A stretch of DNA of 64,000 bases from Bacteroidaceae bacterium (GCA_024699495.1 JAILPK010000088.1:1-64000), one strand, 5' to 3'. Numbered from the stretch's first letter, positions 35,052 to 43,578 are shown. The notes: generated by a model from the letters alone, not told the origin. Made by a program: numbers and translations.

Positions 35052-36245
35052 CTACATGTCTTCCGGCTTCATCTTCAGATAGGTTTCCACATCCTTGTCA
35101 CCCCTGCCGCTCACGGTGAGCACGACGACATCCGTGGACTTAAACTGCAATTTCCCGAGGGCCGCAATGGCATGGGCCGACTCTATAGCCGGGATTATGC
35201 CCTCCAGACGCGTCAGTTCGTAGCCGGCTTTTATTGCTTCATCATCATTGATTGAAAGCACCTCGGAACGCCCCTTGACGGCCATGTTGCAATGCATCGG
35301 ACCGACACCGGGATAATCCAATCCCGCAGACACAGAGAAAGCCTCCTTTATCTGGCCGTCATCATCCTGCATCACAAGCATCTTTGCACCATGAAGGATG
35401 CCTACAGAACCGCAATGGATGGTGGCTGCGGTGTGTGCGGTCTGCCAGCCTTCACCTCCAGCCTCGGCCAGGACAATACGCACCCGCTCATCATGGGAAT
35501 AATGATATATAGTTCCCGCAGCATTAGAACCGCCGCCCACGCATGCTATAAGCATATCCGGATAGTCACGCCCCTCTTTTTCCAAAAGCTGCCATTTAAT
35601 CTCCTCGGAGATGACGCTCTGCATTCTTGCAACAAGGTCGGGGTAAGGGTGCGGCCCCATGGTGGACCCTACGACATAGAAAGTGTCTGCGGGGTGACAG
35701 CACCAGTCTCTGATTGCTGCCGAGCAGGCGTCACTGAGAGTCATGTTGCCTGTGTGCACCGGATGGACCGTGGCTCCAAGCATCTTCATCCGCTCCACAT
35801 TAGTATGCTGGCGCGCCACATCGGTAGCCCCCATGAACACCTCACACTGCATGCCCATCAGAGCGCAGACTGTAGCAGTAGCGACCCCATGCTGACCGGC
35901 GCCGGTCTCGGCGATGACACGGGTCTTACCCATCATCTTTGCCATAAGCACCTGCCCGACTGTGTTATTTATCTTGTGGGCTCCGGTGTGATTGAGGTCT
36001 TCACGCTTCAGATAGAGGCGACAGCCGTATTTCTCGCTCATGCGACGCGCGAAATAGAGAGGCGACGGGCGCCCCACATAATCACGCAGCAAAGAGTGAT
36101 ACTCCTTCTGAAATTCGGGGGAAGAGAGCACATCCAGATATCTGCCCTGCAAGTCGCTCACTGCAGCATAGAGAATCTCGGGGACATAGGCTCCGCCGAA
36201 GTCTCCGTAATATCCGTTCTCATCTACAAAATAATTCTCTTTCAT
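35052..36245 (-). CDS. trpB: Tryptophan synthase beta subunit
   Basis: A 397-aa PLP enzyme that condenses indole with serine. The Schiff-base lysine is in NHTGAHKINNTVGQ (about residues 85-98), the catalytic Glu in AETGAGQHGVATA, and the phosphate-binding GGGSNAAGT further on. Being first in the operon, before trpE, is unusual compared with E. coli but is seen in other Bacteroidetes. It follows a leader region with an attenuator (36317-36453). Confidence 0.98.
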   Translation of the reverse strand: MKENYFVDENGYYGDFGGAYVPEILYAAVSDLQGRYLDVLSSPEFQKEYHSLLRDYVGRPSPLYFARRMSEKYGCRLYLKREDLNHTGAHKINNTVGQVLMAKMMGKTRVIAETGAGQHGVATATVCALMGMQCEVFMGATDVARQHTNVERMKMLGATVHPVHTGNMTLSDACSAAIRDWCCHPADTFYVVGSTMGPHPYPDLVARMQSVISEEIKWQLLEKEGRDYPDMLIACVGGGSNAAGTIYHYSHDERVRIVLAEAGGEGWQTAHTAATIHCGSVGILHGAKMLVMQDDDGQIKEAFSVSAGLDYPGVGPMHCNMAVKGRSEVLSINDDEAIKAGYELTRLEGIIPAIESAHAIAALGKLQFKSTDVVVLTVSGRGDKDVETYLKMKPEDM

Positions 36246-36316
36246 ATTCTTTTTTTGTGTTGATTGTTGTCTGTGTGTGTGGATTTGTTTGTCTTTAATC
36301 GGAGATATATGCTAAC

Positions 36317-36359
36317 AAAAAGAAGAGAAGCTTGCCGTTCGAACGACAAGCCTCTCTTC
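36317..36359 (-). terminator. trp attenuator terminator hairpin
   Basis: On the minus strand a long stem (36322-36359: GAAGAGA with TCTCTTC, GCTTG with CAAGC and an inner CGTT/AACG) is followed by TTTTTG. It lies between the leader peptide stop and trpB. Two upstream segments can compete. AAACTTTTG at 36431-36439, overlapping the Trp codons, can pair with CAAAAGTTT at 36371-36379. GAGCCTT just after the leader ORF can pair over 7 bp (with G-U ends) with the 5' arm of the terminator. Confidence 0.88.
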
Positions 36360-36396
36360 AAATATCTCTAAAACTTTTGTGTACAAGGCTCTCTTC

Positions 36397-36453
36397 TCAC
36401 GACATTTTGGGTCTTGAGTTACGCCACCACCAAAAGTTTCCGTTAAATGACAT
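36397..36453 (-). CDS. trpL: Tryptophan leader peptide (three consecutive Trp codons)
   Basis: An 18-codon ORF translating as MSFNGNFWWWRNSRPKMS and stop. Three TGG codons in a row are very unlikely by chance just upstream of a trp operon and match the ribosome-stalling role of trpL. When tryptophanyl-tRNA is scarce the ribosome stalls on the TGG run, covers the AAACTTTTG segment and lets the antiterminator form; when plentiful, the terminator at 36317-36359 forms. The peptide lies about 50 bp downstream of the promoter box. Confidence 0.9.
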   Translation of the reverse strand: MSFNGNFWWWRNSRPKMS

Positions 36454-36502
36454 ATCTATAAAAATTGTCTGCGGCACAAATGCCTCGGTTTTATTTTCGC
36501 CG

Positions 36503-36534
36503 CAAAGTAAATTCAAATACTTCAATCTGCCAAA
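36503..36534 (-). promoter_or_regulatory. trp operon promoter (TTTG-N20-TTACTTTG)
   Basis: The minus strand has TTTG (36531-36534), a 20-bp spacer and TTACTTTG (36503-36510), one mismatch from TAnnTTTG with good spacing. Transcription would start near 36496, placing the leader peptide about 43 bases into the mRNA. Confidence 0.7.
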
Positions 36535-36733
36535 TATTTTTGCATTTTTCTTTCAAAAAGGCAGCATTTTGGGCCTCTATAAACAATAATGACGGCCAAA
36601 TCAAATGAATAAGCATCATTTAAACGCGTTTTTCAGGAACAGAGAAAATAAGTTTTCATCCTCAACTTGAATTTACCTTCTCTGCAGCAAATGTTAAAAA
36701 AAGCATACACTGAGAAATAATATCAAGGAAAGA
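36535..36733. other. Divergent spacer between trp promoter and the 39-aa gene
   Basis: About 200 bp of AT-rich DNA with no ORF, repeat or RNA gene that I can support. Confidence 0.4.
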
Positions 36734-36764
36734 TTTGTTGAATCGGGGAAATACTGTATATTTG
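36734..36764 (+). promoter_or_regulatory. Promoter (TTTG-N19-TATATTTG) of the 39-aa gene
   Basis: A perfect Bacteroidetes promoter: TTTG at 36734-36737, 19-bp spacer, TATATTTG at 36757-36764. It is the best consensus match in the window. Confidence 0.8.
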
Positions 36765-36815
36765 TGGCGGAACAACCCATTTTATGTCTCACTAATAATT
36801 AAAGGAGGACTCGTC

Positions 36816-36935
36816 ATGAAACCGAAAAGAAAAATGTTCCATCAGGAAGAGTACGAATTGGACAATTACCTGAATGATGACGAACCCGACCGCCTATATG
36901 AGGCCGCAAGCAATGTTGTCATCTGGTATTCTTGA
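36816..36935 (+). CDS. Small protein of 39 aa, unknown function
   Basis: The ORF starts at ATG 36816, eight bases after an unusually strong Shine-Dalgarno AAAGGAGGA, and has a consensus promoter 52 bp upstream. Longer in-frame starts would lie upstream of the promoter. The peptide begins MKPKRKMFHQEEYELDNY: a basic N-terminus, a highly acidic centre (DDEPDRLYE) and a hydrophobic end (NVVIWYS). No membrane span or known motif. A GC hairpin follows at 36967-36994. Strong signals on both sides argue that this is a real, well-expressed gene. I do not recognise the family. Confidence 0.75.
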   Translation: MKPKRKMFHQEEYELDNYLNDDEPDRLYEAASNVVIWYS

Positions 36936-36966
36936 CCAGTTTCTTTCTTTAAAATCAAAAAAGCGT

Positions 36967-36994
36967 CTGTGCCGCCACTAATCTGTCGGCACAG
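36967..36994 (+). terminator. Hairpin after the 39-aa gene
   Basis: Perfect 8-bp stem CTGTGCCG / CGGCACAG with a 12-base loop, followed by GTATTTATTT. It is a plausible weak terminator; the tex ATG is 15 bp further on. Confidence 0.6.
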
Positions 36995-37009
36995 GTATTT
37001 ATTTACTTC

Positions 37010-39157
37010 ATGCAAAATACATTTTCCAAACTTATAGCTCAAGCAACAGGCCTAAACGAAAAACACGTGGAGGCCACAATGAACCTGCTGGACGACGGGG
37101 CGACAATCCCGTTTATATCCCGCTACCGCAAGGAACGCACCGGCTCGATGGACGAAGTGCAGGTGGCAAAGGTAAGCGACACGTACGAAGAGCTGAAAAA
37201 ACTGGTCAAACGCAAAGAGACCATACTGAGCACTATCAGCGAGCAAGGCTGTCTGACTCCGGAACTGGAAGAGCGAATCAACAACTGTTGGGACAGCACT
37301 GTATTAGAGGACATCTATCTGCCATATAAGCCCAAGAGACGCACACGGGCCCAAGTAGCACGCGAACGAGGGCTGGAACCGCTGGCAATGATTCTGCTGA
37401 ATCAAAACGACAATCATCCGGCAAAGACAGCCGAAGCATACGTGAAAGGTGATATTGCAAATGCCGAAGAGGCTCTGCAGGGAGCTCAGGACATCATAGC
37501 TGAGATGGTCAGCGAAGATGAGCGGTCGAGGCAAAGTGTCCGCGCTGCCTTCCGCCGCGATGCGATTATAACAAGCCGCGTGGTAAAGGCGAAGGCGGAA
37601 ACTGACGAAGCGCAGAAATTTAAAGATTATTTTGAATGGAGTGAACAGCTGCGCCGCTGCACATCTCACCGTCTGCTTGCTATGCGCAGGGGAGAAGCTG
37701 AAGGCATCCTCCGCGTTAGGATAGAGAGCGACGACGAGGCCAACACAGAACGTCTGCAGAGGGCTTATGTAAGAGGGCATAACATGTGCGCGGAGCTCGT
37801 AGGGGAGGCCGTTGCCGACGGCTACAAGCGTCTGCTGATGCCGTCAATAGAGTCAGAATTTGCCGCCCAGAGCAAGGAGAAAGCCGACGATGAAGCAATA
37901 CGTGTATTTGCCACCAACCTACGCCAGCTTCTTCTGGAAGCCCCATTAGGCCAAAAACGAGTAATGGGTGTTGACCCGGGCTTCCGGACGGGATGCAAGG
38001 TGGTGTGCCTGGATGCCCAGGGAACTTTGCTGCATCATGAAGCCATATTCCCGCATCCCCCTATACACAAACCTGCTGACGCGATGGAAGCCCTTATGGA
38101 CATGATAAGAAAATACCGCATCGAGGCAATCGCCATAGGCAATGGAACTGCAAGCCGCGAGACAGAGTCGTTTGTCCGCCTCACGCTCTCTACAATGCAG
38201 GTTTCTGATGTCCAGGTATTTGTAGTAAGCGAAGACGGCGCCAGCATCTACTCAGCATCCAAGACGGCAAGAGAAGAGTTTCCGGATGAGGACGTAACCG
38301 TTCGCGGGGCAGTAAGCATCGGACGAAGGCTGATGGATCCGCTGGCCGAGCTGGTGAAGATAGACCCCAAAAGCATCGGAGTAGGGCAATATCAACACGA
38401 TGTGGATCAGAGCAAGCTGAAACACGCGTTGGACCTGACAGTTGAAAGTTGTGTGAACAGCGTCGGGGTGAACGTGAACACCGCGTCACGCCATCTGCTT
38501 ACTTATGTCAGCGGGCTCGGACCGACGTTGGCTCAGAACATAGTAGATTATCGCACAGAGCACGGTCCATTCGCGACCCGCAGCGATCTGCTGAAGGTAA
38601 TGCGTCTCGGCCCCTCTGCCTTCCAGCAGTGTGCCGGTTTCCTGAGAATCCCTGACGCCACAAACCCTCTGGACAATAGCGCCGTCCACCCGGAGAGTTA
38701 CCATATTGTAGCCGAAATGGCTGCGGACGCAGGCTGTTCGGTAAGCGAACTTATGGCGGATGCAAAGCGCCGGCATAACATAGAATTGCGCAAATATGTT
38801 ACCGATGAGGTGGGAATGCCAACCCTGACAGACATCATGTCAGAGTTGGACAAGCCTGGTCGTGACCCGCGTAACCAACTGGAAACATTCGCTTTTGACG
38901 AGAGGGTGAAAGAAATTGCCGACTTACGTCCCGGGATGGTTTTGCCGGGCATAATCACAAACATAACCAACTTCGGAGCTTTTGTTGACGTGGGTGTTCA
39001 TCAAGACGGCCTTGTGCATATCTCACAACTTGCAGACCGATATGTGCGTGACCCGAACGAAGTGGTGAAGCTCCGTCAGCATGTCACAGTTCGTGTGACA
39101 GATGTTGACCTGCGCCGCAACAGAATAAGCCTGAGCATGAAAAACTGTTCCAAATAA
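37010..39157 (+). CDS. tex: Tex family RNA-binding transcriptional accessory protein
   Basis: A 715-aa protein with the full Tex layout: N-terminal helical domain (ISRYRKERTGSMDEVQV, about residues 36-52), a YqgF/RuvX-like domain (GVDPGFRTGCKVVCLD, about 320-335), helix-hairpin-helix motifs (NVNTASRHLLTYVSGLGPTL, about 487-506) and a C-terminal S1 domain (ITNFGAFVDVGVHQDGLVHI, about 648-667). Tex binds nucleic acid and influences transcription and RNA turnover. Length is within the family range (about 700-780). Confidence 0.96.
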   Translation: MQNTFSKLIAQATGLNEKHVEATMNLLDDGATIPFISRYRKERTGSMDEVQVAKVSDTYEELKKLVKRKETILSTISEQGCLTPELEERINNCWDSTVLEDIYLPYKPKRRTRAQVARERGLEPLAMILLNQNDNHPAKTAEAYVKGDIANAEEALQGAQDIIAEMVSEDERSRQSVRAAFRRDAIITSRVVKAKAETDEAQKFKDYFEWSEQLRRCTSHRLLAMRRGEAEGILRVRIESDDEANTERLQRAYVRGHNMCAELVGEAVADGYKRLLMPSIESEFAAQSKEKADDEAIRVFATNLRQLLLEAPLGQKRVMGVDPGFRTGCKVVCLDAQGTLLHHEAIFPHPPIHKPADAMEALMDMIRKYRIEAIAIGNGTASRETESFVRLTLSTMQVSDVQVFVVSEDGASIYSASKTAREEFPDEDVTVRGAVSIGRRLMDPLAELVKIDPKSIGVGQYQHDVDQSKLKHALDLTVESCVNSVGVNVNTASRHLLTYVSGLGPTLAQNIVDYRTEHGPFATRSDLLKVMRLGPSAFQQCAGFLRIPDATNPLDNSAVHPESYHIVAEMAADAGCSVSELMADAKRRHNIELRKYVTDEVGMPTLTDIMSELDKPGRDPRNQLETFAFDERVKEIADLRPGMVLPGIITNITNFGAFVDVGVHQDGLVHISQLADRYVRDPNEVVKLRQHVTVRVTDVDLRRNRISLSMKNCSK

Positions 39158-39237
39158 ACGCCAAAACAGAATATATGGTGATGAAGCATATTCAGACTGA
39201 CTCTCCCCCCCCAATAAAATAAAGGAAATAATTACAA

Positions 39238-39288
39238 ATGACAAAAATCGCCACTCCGACAGCCCTACCCTGCTGCGGATGGACTTGA
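39238..39288 (+). CDS. Possible 16-aa leader peptide upstream of prfA
   Basis: ATG 39238 opens a 16-codon ORF (MTKIATPTALPCCGWT) that ends 18 bp before the prfA ATG. An AAAGGA lies 11 bp upstream of the ATG. It could be a regulatory upstream ORF or chance; there is no terminator-like hairpin after it. Confidence 0.25.
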   Translation: MTKIATPTALPCCGWT

Positions 39289-39306
39289 TAAGATGGTTTT
39301 ATTATT

Positions 39307-40410
39307 ATGAATGAATTACTGAACAGATTGGAAGGACTGGTAGCACGCTACGAAGAGGTGGGAACGCTAATAACAGACCCCTCGGTGATTGCAGACCAGA
39401 AGAGATATGTCCGACTGACAAAAGAGTTTAAGGATCTGGGGGCTATAATGAAGGCCCGGAAAGAGTATATCGAGACTCTGGGAACAATAGAGGAAGCAAA
39501 GGGGATGATTGCGTCGGAAGATAATCCAGAGATGAAGGAGATGGCCCGCGAGGAACTCTCAGCTGCACAAGAGCGTATTCCGGAACTGGAAGAGGAAATA
39601 AAACTGCTGCTCATCCCTGCCGATCCGGAAGACGACAAGAATGTGATCATGGAAATCCGCGGCGGGACCGGCGGAGACGAGGCTGCTCTATTTGCGGGAG
39701 ATCTGTTCCGGATGTATTCAAAGTACTGCGAGGCAAAAGGGTGGCGCACCGCAATAAGCAGTTTTACCGAGGGCGCTGCCGGCGGATATAAGGAGATTAT
39801 CTTCTCTGTTACCGGAGAAAAAGTCTATGGAACAATGAAATATGAGAGCGGAGTACATCGCGTGCAGCGGGTGCCCGTGACAGAAACTCAGGGGCGTGTT
39901 CACACCAGCGCTGCTACGGTGGCAGTTTTGCCGGAAGCCGAGGAGTTTGATGTGGAGATAAACGAAGGGGCTATCAAATGGGACACATTCCGCAGCCAAG
40001 GGGCCGGCGGTCAGAATGTGAACAAGGTGGAATCGGGAGTACGCGCCAGATATATGTGGAAGAATCCCAACACGGGCGAGGTGGAGGAGATTCTGATAGA
40101 ATGCACAGAAACCCGCGACCAACCAAAGAATAAAGAAAGGGCTTTGGCACGTCTGCGCACGTTCATCTATGACAAGGAGCACCAGAAATATATCGATGAC
40201 ATCGCCAGCCGCCGCAAGACGATGGTCTCAACGGGCGACCGGTCGGCCAAAATACGCACTTACAACTACCCGCAAGGACGCATCACCGACCACCGCATCG
40301 GATACACAATCTATAACTTAGCCGCCTTCATGGATGGCGACATCCAGGAATGCATCGACTGCCTCACCGTGGCCGAGAACGCAGAACGGATGAAGGAGAG
40401 CGCAATGTAG
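39307..40410 (+). CDS. prfA: Peptide chain release factor 1
   Basis: A 367-aa class I release factor. The GGQ motif that triggers peptide release is in QGAGGQNVNKVESG (about residues 232-245), and the stop-codon recognition tripeptide is PVT (in RVPVTETQGRVHTSA, about 193-195), the RF1 type that reads UAA and UAG. The N-terminal coiled-coil domain and the full length are present. Repeat E starts directly after the stop. Confidence 0.97.
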   Translation: MNELLNRLEGLVARYEEVGTLITDPSVIADQKRYVRLTKEFKDLGAIMKARKEYIETLGTIEEAKGMIASEDNPEMKEMAREELSAAQERIPELEEEIKLLLIPADPEDDKNVIMEIRGGTGGDEAALFAGDLFRMYSKYCEAKGWRTAISSFTEGAAGGYKEIIFSVTGEKVYGTMKYESGVHRVQRVPVTETQGRVHTSAATVAVLPEAEEFDVEINEGAIKWDTFRSQGAGGQNVNKVESGVRARYMWKNPNTGEVEEILIECTETRDQPKNKERALARLRTFIYDKEHQKYIDDIASRRKTMVSTGDRSAKIRTYNYPQGRITDHRIGYTIYNLAAFMDGDIQECIDCLTVAENAERMKESAM

Positions 40411-40413
40411 CCG

Positions 40414-40612
40414 GCAGGCGCGCCTGCCGCAGTTTAAAGTTTAAAAATTAAAGGTAACGGCAAGCCGTTTTTTGGAGTCAACGAGTTTCAACTCAACAAC
40501 TAAAAAAATATCAACTTGTTTACTCGTCAAATAGTTTACTCGTCAACCTGTTTACTCGTCAACCTGTTTACTCGTCAACTTGTTTACTCGTCAACTTGTT
40601 TTAACTCAAAAC
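40414..40612. repeat. Mosaic intergenic repeat E between prfA and pyrF
   Basis: It starts with a 14-bp palindrome GCAGGCGCGCCTGC just after the prfA stop. A small hairpin AACGGC-AA-GCCGTT followed by six T (about 40458-40475) could terminate prfA. Then come about twelve 8-bp units, mostly an alternating CAACTTGT/TTACTCGT 16-mer with variants CAACCTGT and CAAATAGT (about 40509-40605). The array stops about 15 bp before the pyrF ATG, so it makes up most of the pyrF 5' leader. Confidence 0.92.
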
Positions 40613-40620
40613 TCAAATAA

Positions 40621-41472
40621 ATGACAAAAGAACAACTTTTTGAGAATATCTTCAGCAAGCAGAGTTTCCTCTGTGTAGGGTTAGATACAGACATGAAGAA
40701 AATGCCGCTTTTCCTGACGGAGAAGGCGCAAACTGATGAAGGCTTCGATGCCATATTCGAATTTAACCGCGCCATAATCGACGCCACAGCCCCCTATTGC
40801 ATAGCATACAAGCCAAATCTGGCTTTCTATGAGGCACACGGCATAAACGGTTGGATCGCATTCGAAAAGACGGTGAGATATATCCGTGAAAACTATCCGG
40901 ACCAGTTTATAATAGCTGACGCAAAACGAGGAGATATCGGCAACACTTCAAAATTGTATGCCCGCACATTCTTCGAAGAGATGGATGTGGATGCCGTAAC
41001 CGTGGCCCCATATATGGGAGAAGACTCGGTCACTCCCTTCCTCGGATACGAGGGGAAATGGGTGATACTGCTCGCGCTGACCAGCAACAAGGGCAGCCAG
41101 GACTTCCAACTGACAGAAGATGCAGGCGGCGAGAAATTATTTGAAAAAGTTCTCAGACGCAGTCAGGAATGGGCCGATTCAGAACAGATGATGTATGTGG
41201 TTGGCGCAACCCAGGGGGCGGCATTCGCAGATATACGCAGACTGGCTCCCGACCATTTTCTGCTGGTGCCCGGCATCGGAGCGCAGGGAGGCAGTCTTGA
41301 AGAGGTGTGCAAATACGGATGGAACAGGCAATGCGGCCTGATTGTAAACAGCAGCCGGGCCATTATTTATGCCGATTCGTCAGAGCGCTTTGCAGAGGCC
41401 GCTGCAGAAAAAGCGAGGGAAGTGCAGAAACAGATGGCAGATATCATAAAAGGACGTCGGCCGAAAGCATAA
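40621..41472 (+). CDS. pyrF: Orotidine 5'-phosphate decarboxylase
   Basis: A 283-aa TIM-barrel that makes UMP. The catalytic Asp-Lys-x-x-Asp array is in [15 protein letters not shown] (about residues 96-110), and [13 protein letters not shown] near the C-terminus binds phosphate. The length and insertion pattern are those of the type 2 (long) form common in Bacteroidetes. The upstream region is filled by repeat E, so any promoter must lie within or before the repeats. Confidence 0.95.
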   Translation: MTKEQLFENIFSKQSFLCVGLDTDMKKMPLFLTEKAQTDEGFDAIFEFNRAIIDATAPYCIAYKPNLAFYEAHGINGWIAFEKTVRYIRENYPDQFIIADAKRGDIGNTSKLYARTFFEEMDVDAVTVAPYMGEDSVTPFLGYEGKWVILLALTSNKGSQDFQLTEDAGGEKLFEKVLRRSQEWADSEQMMYVVGATQGAAFADIRRLAPDHFLLVPGIGAQGGSLEEVCKYGWNRQCGLIVNSSRAIIYADSSERFAEAAAEKAREVQKQMADIIKGRRPKA

Positions 41473-41528
41473 ATAACTAAACTAAGGCAAAAGATGGTTA
41501 AAACTGCTGTTATGTCAATTATTTATTG

Positions 41529-41536
41529 TATTTTTG
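41529..41536 (+). promoter_or_regulatory. Promoter -7 box (TATTTTTG) of lpxD
   Basis: TAnnTTTG match 24 bp upstream of the lpxD ATG, with TG at the -33 position 19 bp before. Likely promoter of the lpxD-lpxC-lpxA operon. Confidence 0.6.
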
Positions 41537-41560
41537 CCCCCACAAAATAATTTGATATAA

Positions 41561-42604
41561 ATGGAATTCACAGCACAACAAATTGCCAGCCTCATCGGAG
41601 GGCAGATTGAGGGAGACAAAGAAGCCAAAGTGAATACCTTCTCGAAAATAGAAGAAGGCATCTCCGGAGCATTAACGTTTCTCTATGACCCCAAATTTGA
41701 GGCTTATCTCTATAATACAGAAGCCAGCGTCGTTCTGGTGCCAACTGCTCTTAAACTCTCAAGACCATGCAAGGCAACGCTGATTCGCGTTGACTCGCCC
41801 CGTGAAGCCCTGGGAAAGCTGCTAACTGTATATGAACAGACCAAACCGCAGCCAAAGGGTATCTCACCTCAAGCATTTATCGCTCCGACAGCAAAAATCG
41901 GGAAGGATGTATATATTGCCCCCTTTGCTTATGTCGGAGAAGGAGCCACTGTTGGTGACCGTACCCAGATTCACGCCCACGCAACTCTGGAAGACAACGT
42001 CCGCGTAGGCAATGACTGCATACTATATGCCAACGCCACGATATATCACAACTGCATTGTAGGTAACAGATGCATTCTGCATTCCGGGTGCGTGATTGGA
42101 GCCGACGGTTTCGGATTCTCAAAGACTGACAACGGCTATGAGAAGATTCCGCAAATCGGCATTGCCGTGCTTGAAGATGATGTCGAAATCGGGGCAAACT
42201 CATGTGTGGACAGAGCAGTAATGGGGCAAACCATAATCCGCAAAGATGTTAAAATAGACAACCTTGTACAAGTAGGGCATAACAGCGAAGTGAAAAGTCA
42301 TACTGTGCTTTGCGGGCAAGTGGGGCTGGCTGGAAGCACAGTTGTCGGAGAGTGGTGTACACTGACCGGACAGGTAGGTGTAGCCGGGCACCTCACTATA
42401 GCCGACCGCACGACAGCAGGGGCGCAGGCGGGCATCCTCAGAAACATAAAGACGCCAGGACAAACGATCGTGGGCATGCCTGCTATAGATGCCATGACGT
42501 GGAAACGCAGCATGACTGTGCTTAAGAGGTTGCCCGACATAGACCGCCAAGTGCGCGAACTGAAGAAATTGTTAGATGAACTTGAAGCCTCCAAGAAAAG
42601 TTGA
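41561..42604 (+). CDS. lpxD: UDP-3-O-acylglucosamine N-acyltransferase
   Basis: A 347-aa trimeric acyltransferase of lipid A synthesis. It has the N-terminal uridine-binding domain (about residues 1-100) and then a left-handed beta-helix made of hexapeptide repeats (IGKDVYIAPFAYVGEGATVG and on, about 112-300). The catalytic His is expected in VQVGHNSEVKSHT (about 232-244). It ends 4 bp before lpxC. Confidence 0.97.
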   Translation: MEFTAQQIASLIGGQIEGDKEAKVNTFSKIEEGISGALTFLYDPKFEAYLYNTEASVVLVPTALKLSRPCKATLIRVDSPREALGKLLTVYEQTKPQPKGISPQAFIAPTAKIGKDVYIAPFAYVGEGATVGDRTQIHAHATLEDNVRVGNDCILYANATIYHNCIVGNRCILHSGCVIGADGFGFSKTDNGYEKIPQIGIAVLEDDVEIGANSCVDRAVMGQTIIRKDVKIDNLVQVGHNSEVKSHTVLCGQVGLAGSTVVGEWCTLTGQVGVAGHLTIADRTTAGAQAGILRNIKTPGQTIVGMPAIDAMTWKRSMTVLKRLPDIDRQVRELKKLLDELEASKKS

Positions 42605-42608
42605 CATT

Positions 42609-43526
42609 ATGCAGAAACAACAGACTTTAGGTGACAGTTTTACGTTGACGGGGAAGGGCCTGCATACCGGCCTCCAACTGACTGTTACATTCAAGCCGGC
42701 CCCCGCTAACTACGGCTACAAGATTCAACGCATCGATCTGCCTGGACAACCGATAATTGAAGCTGTGGCTGAAAATGTGATTGACACACAGCGGGGAACT
42801 GTTCTGGCCAACGGCGACGCCCGCTGCTCAACAGTAGAACATGCCCTGGCTGCATTGTTTGCCTCGGGCATCGACAACTGCCACATAGATGTAAACGGGC
42901 CGGAAGTGCCTATCCTTGACGGCTCCGCCGAAATATATGTAGAACAGATTCGCAAAGTAGGAGTCGTAGAGCAGGAGGCAGAAAAGAATTTTCTCGTGAT
43001 AAAGGATAAGATTGAAGTGCGCGATGAGGAGTCGGGCTCCGTTATTACTATCCTGCCACAAGACCATTTCAGCATCGAAGCCACTATTGCATTCCAGTCT
43101 AAAGTGTTGAGCAGCCAGACTGCCACGCTCGACAACATTGACGATTTCGAACAGGAGATCGCCCCCGCACGCACATTCGTATTTGTGCGCGAGGTTGAGA
43201 TGTTACTCATGGCCGGACTTATTAAAGGCGGCGATCTGGACAACGCTATCGTAATCTATGAAAATCAGAAGACGCAGGAAGAACTGGATCAGCTGGCCGA
43301 CCGGATTGGAGCGCCTCACCACGAAGCCTCTGAGCTGGGCTATCTGAATACAAGACCTCTGGTTTGGGCCAATGAGCCGGCACGTCACAAACTACTGGAT
43401 ATAATAGGTGACATGGCTCTGATAGGCCGCCCGATAAAGGGGCATATAATAGCCACGAAGCCCGGACATACTATTAATAATAAATGCGCGCGCGCAATAA
43501 GAAGTGCTTACCTGTCGGGATGTTAA
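42609..43526 (+). CDS. lpxC: UDP-3-O-acyl-N-acetylglucosamine deacetylase, stand-alone (no FabZ domain)
   Basis: A 305-aa zinc enzyme, the committed step of lipid A synthesis. Zinc ligands are His78 (STVEHALAAL) and His260/Asp264 (RHKLLDIIGD); the catalytic His279 is in RPIKGH. The ATG at 42609 gives a start aligned with E. coli LpxC and the same total length. In most Bacteroidetes LpxC continues into a FabZ dehydratase domain (about 460 aa in total). Here it ends RAIRSAYLSGC and the lpxA gene begins 52 bp later, so the FabZ half is missing. The last residues after HTINNK are divergent. Confidence 0.95.
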   Translation: MQKQQTLGDSFTLTGKGLHTGLQLTVTFKPAPANYGYKIQRIDLPGQPIIEAVAENVIDTQRGTVLANGDARCSTVEHALAALFASGIDNCHIDVNGPEVPILDGSAEIYVEQIRKVGVVEQEAEKNFLVIKDKIEVRDEESGSVITILPQDHFSIEATIAFQSKVLSSQTATLDNIDDFEQEIAPARTFVFVREVEMLLMAGLIKGGDLDNAIVIYENQKTQEELDQLADRIGAPHHEASELGYLNTRPLVWANEPARHKLLDIIGDMALIGRPIKGHIIATKPGHTINNKCARAIRSAYLSGC

Positions 43527-43578
43527 GCAAGAAGCAGCGCAACAATTACTCTACAAAAATTATCTGCACAAAGAAAAA

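Noticed and set aside
36735-36815. Longer 66-aa version of the 39-aa gene
   Set aside because: Its start lies within the promoter; the strong Shine-Dalgarno points to ATG 36816.
43504-43578. Upstream extension of lpxA from GTG 43504, as a possible FabZ remnant
   Set aside because: The 25 extra residues show no FabZ motif, and the conserved LpxA start MISPLAYIHPEAKIG is at 43579.
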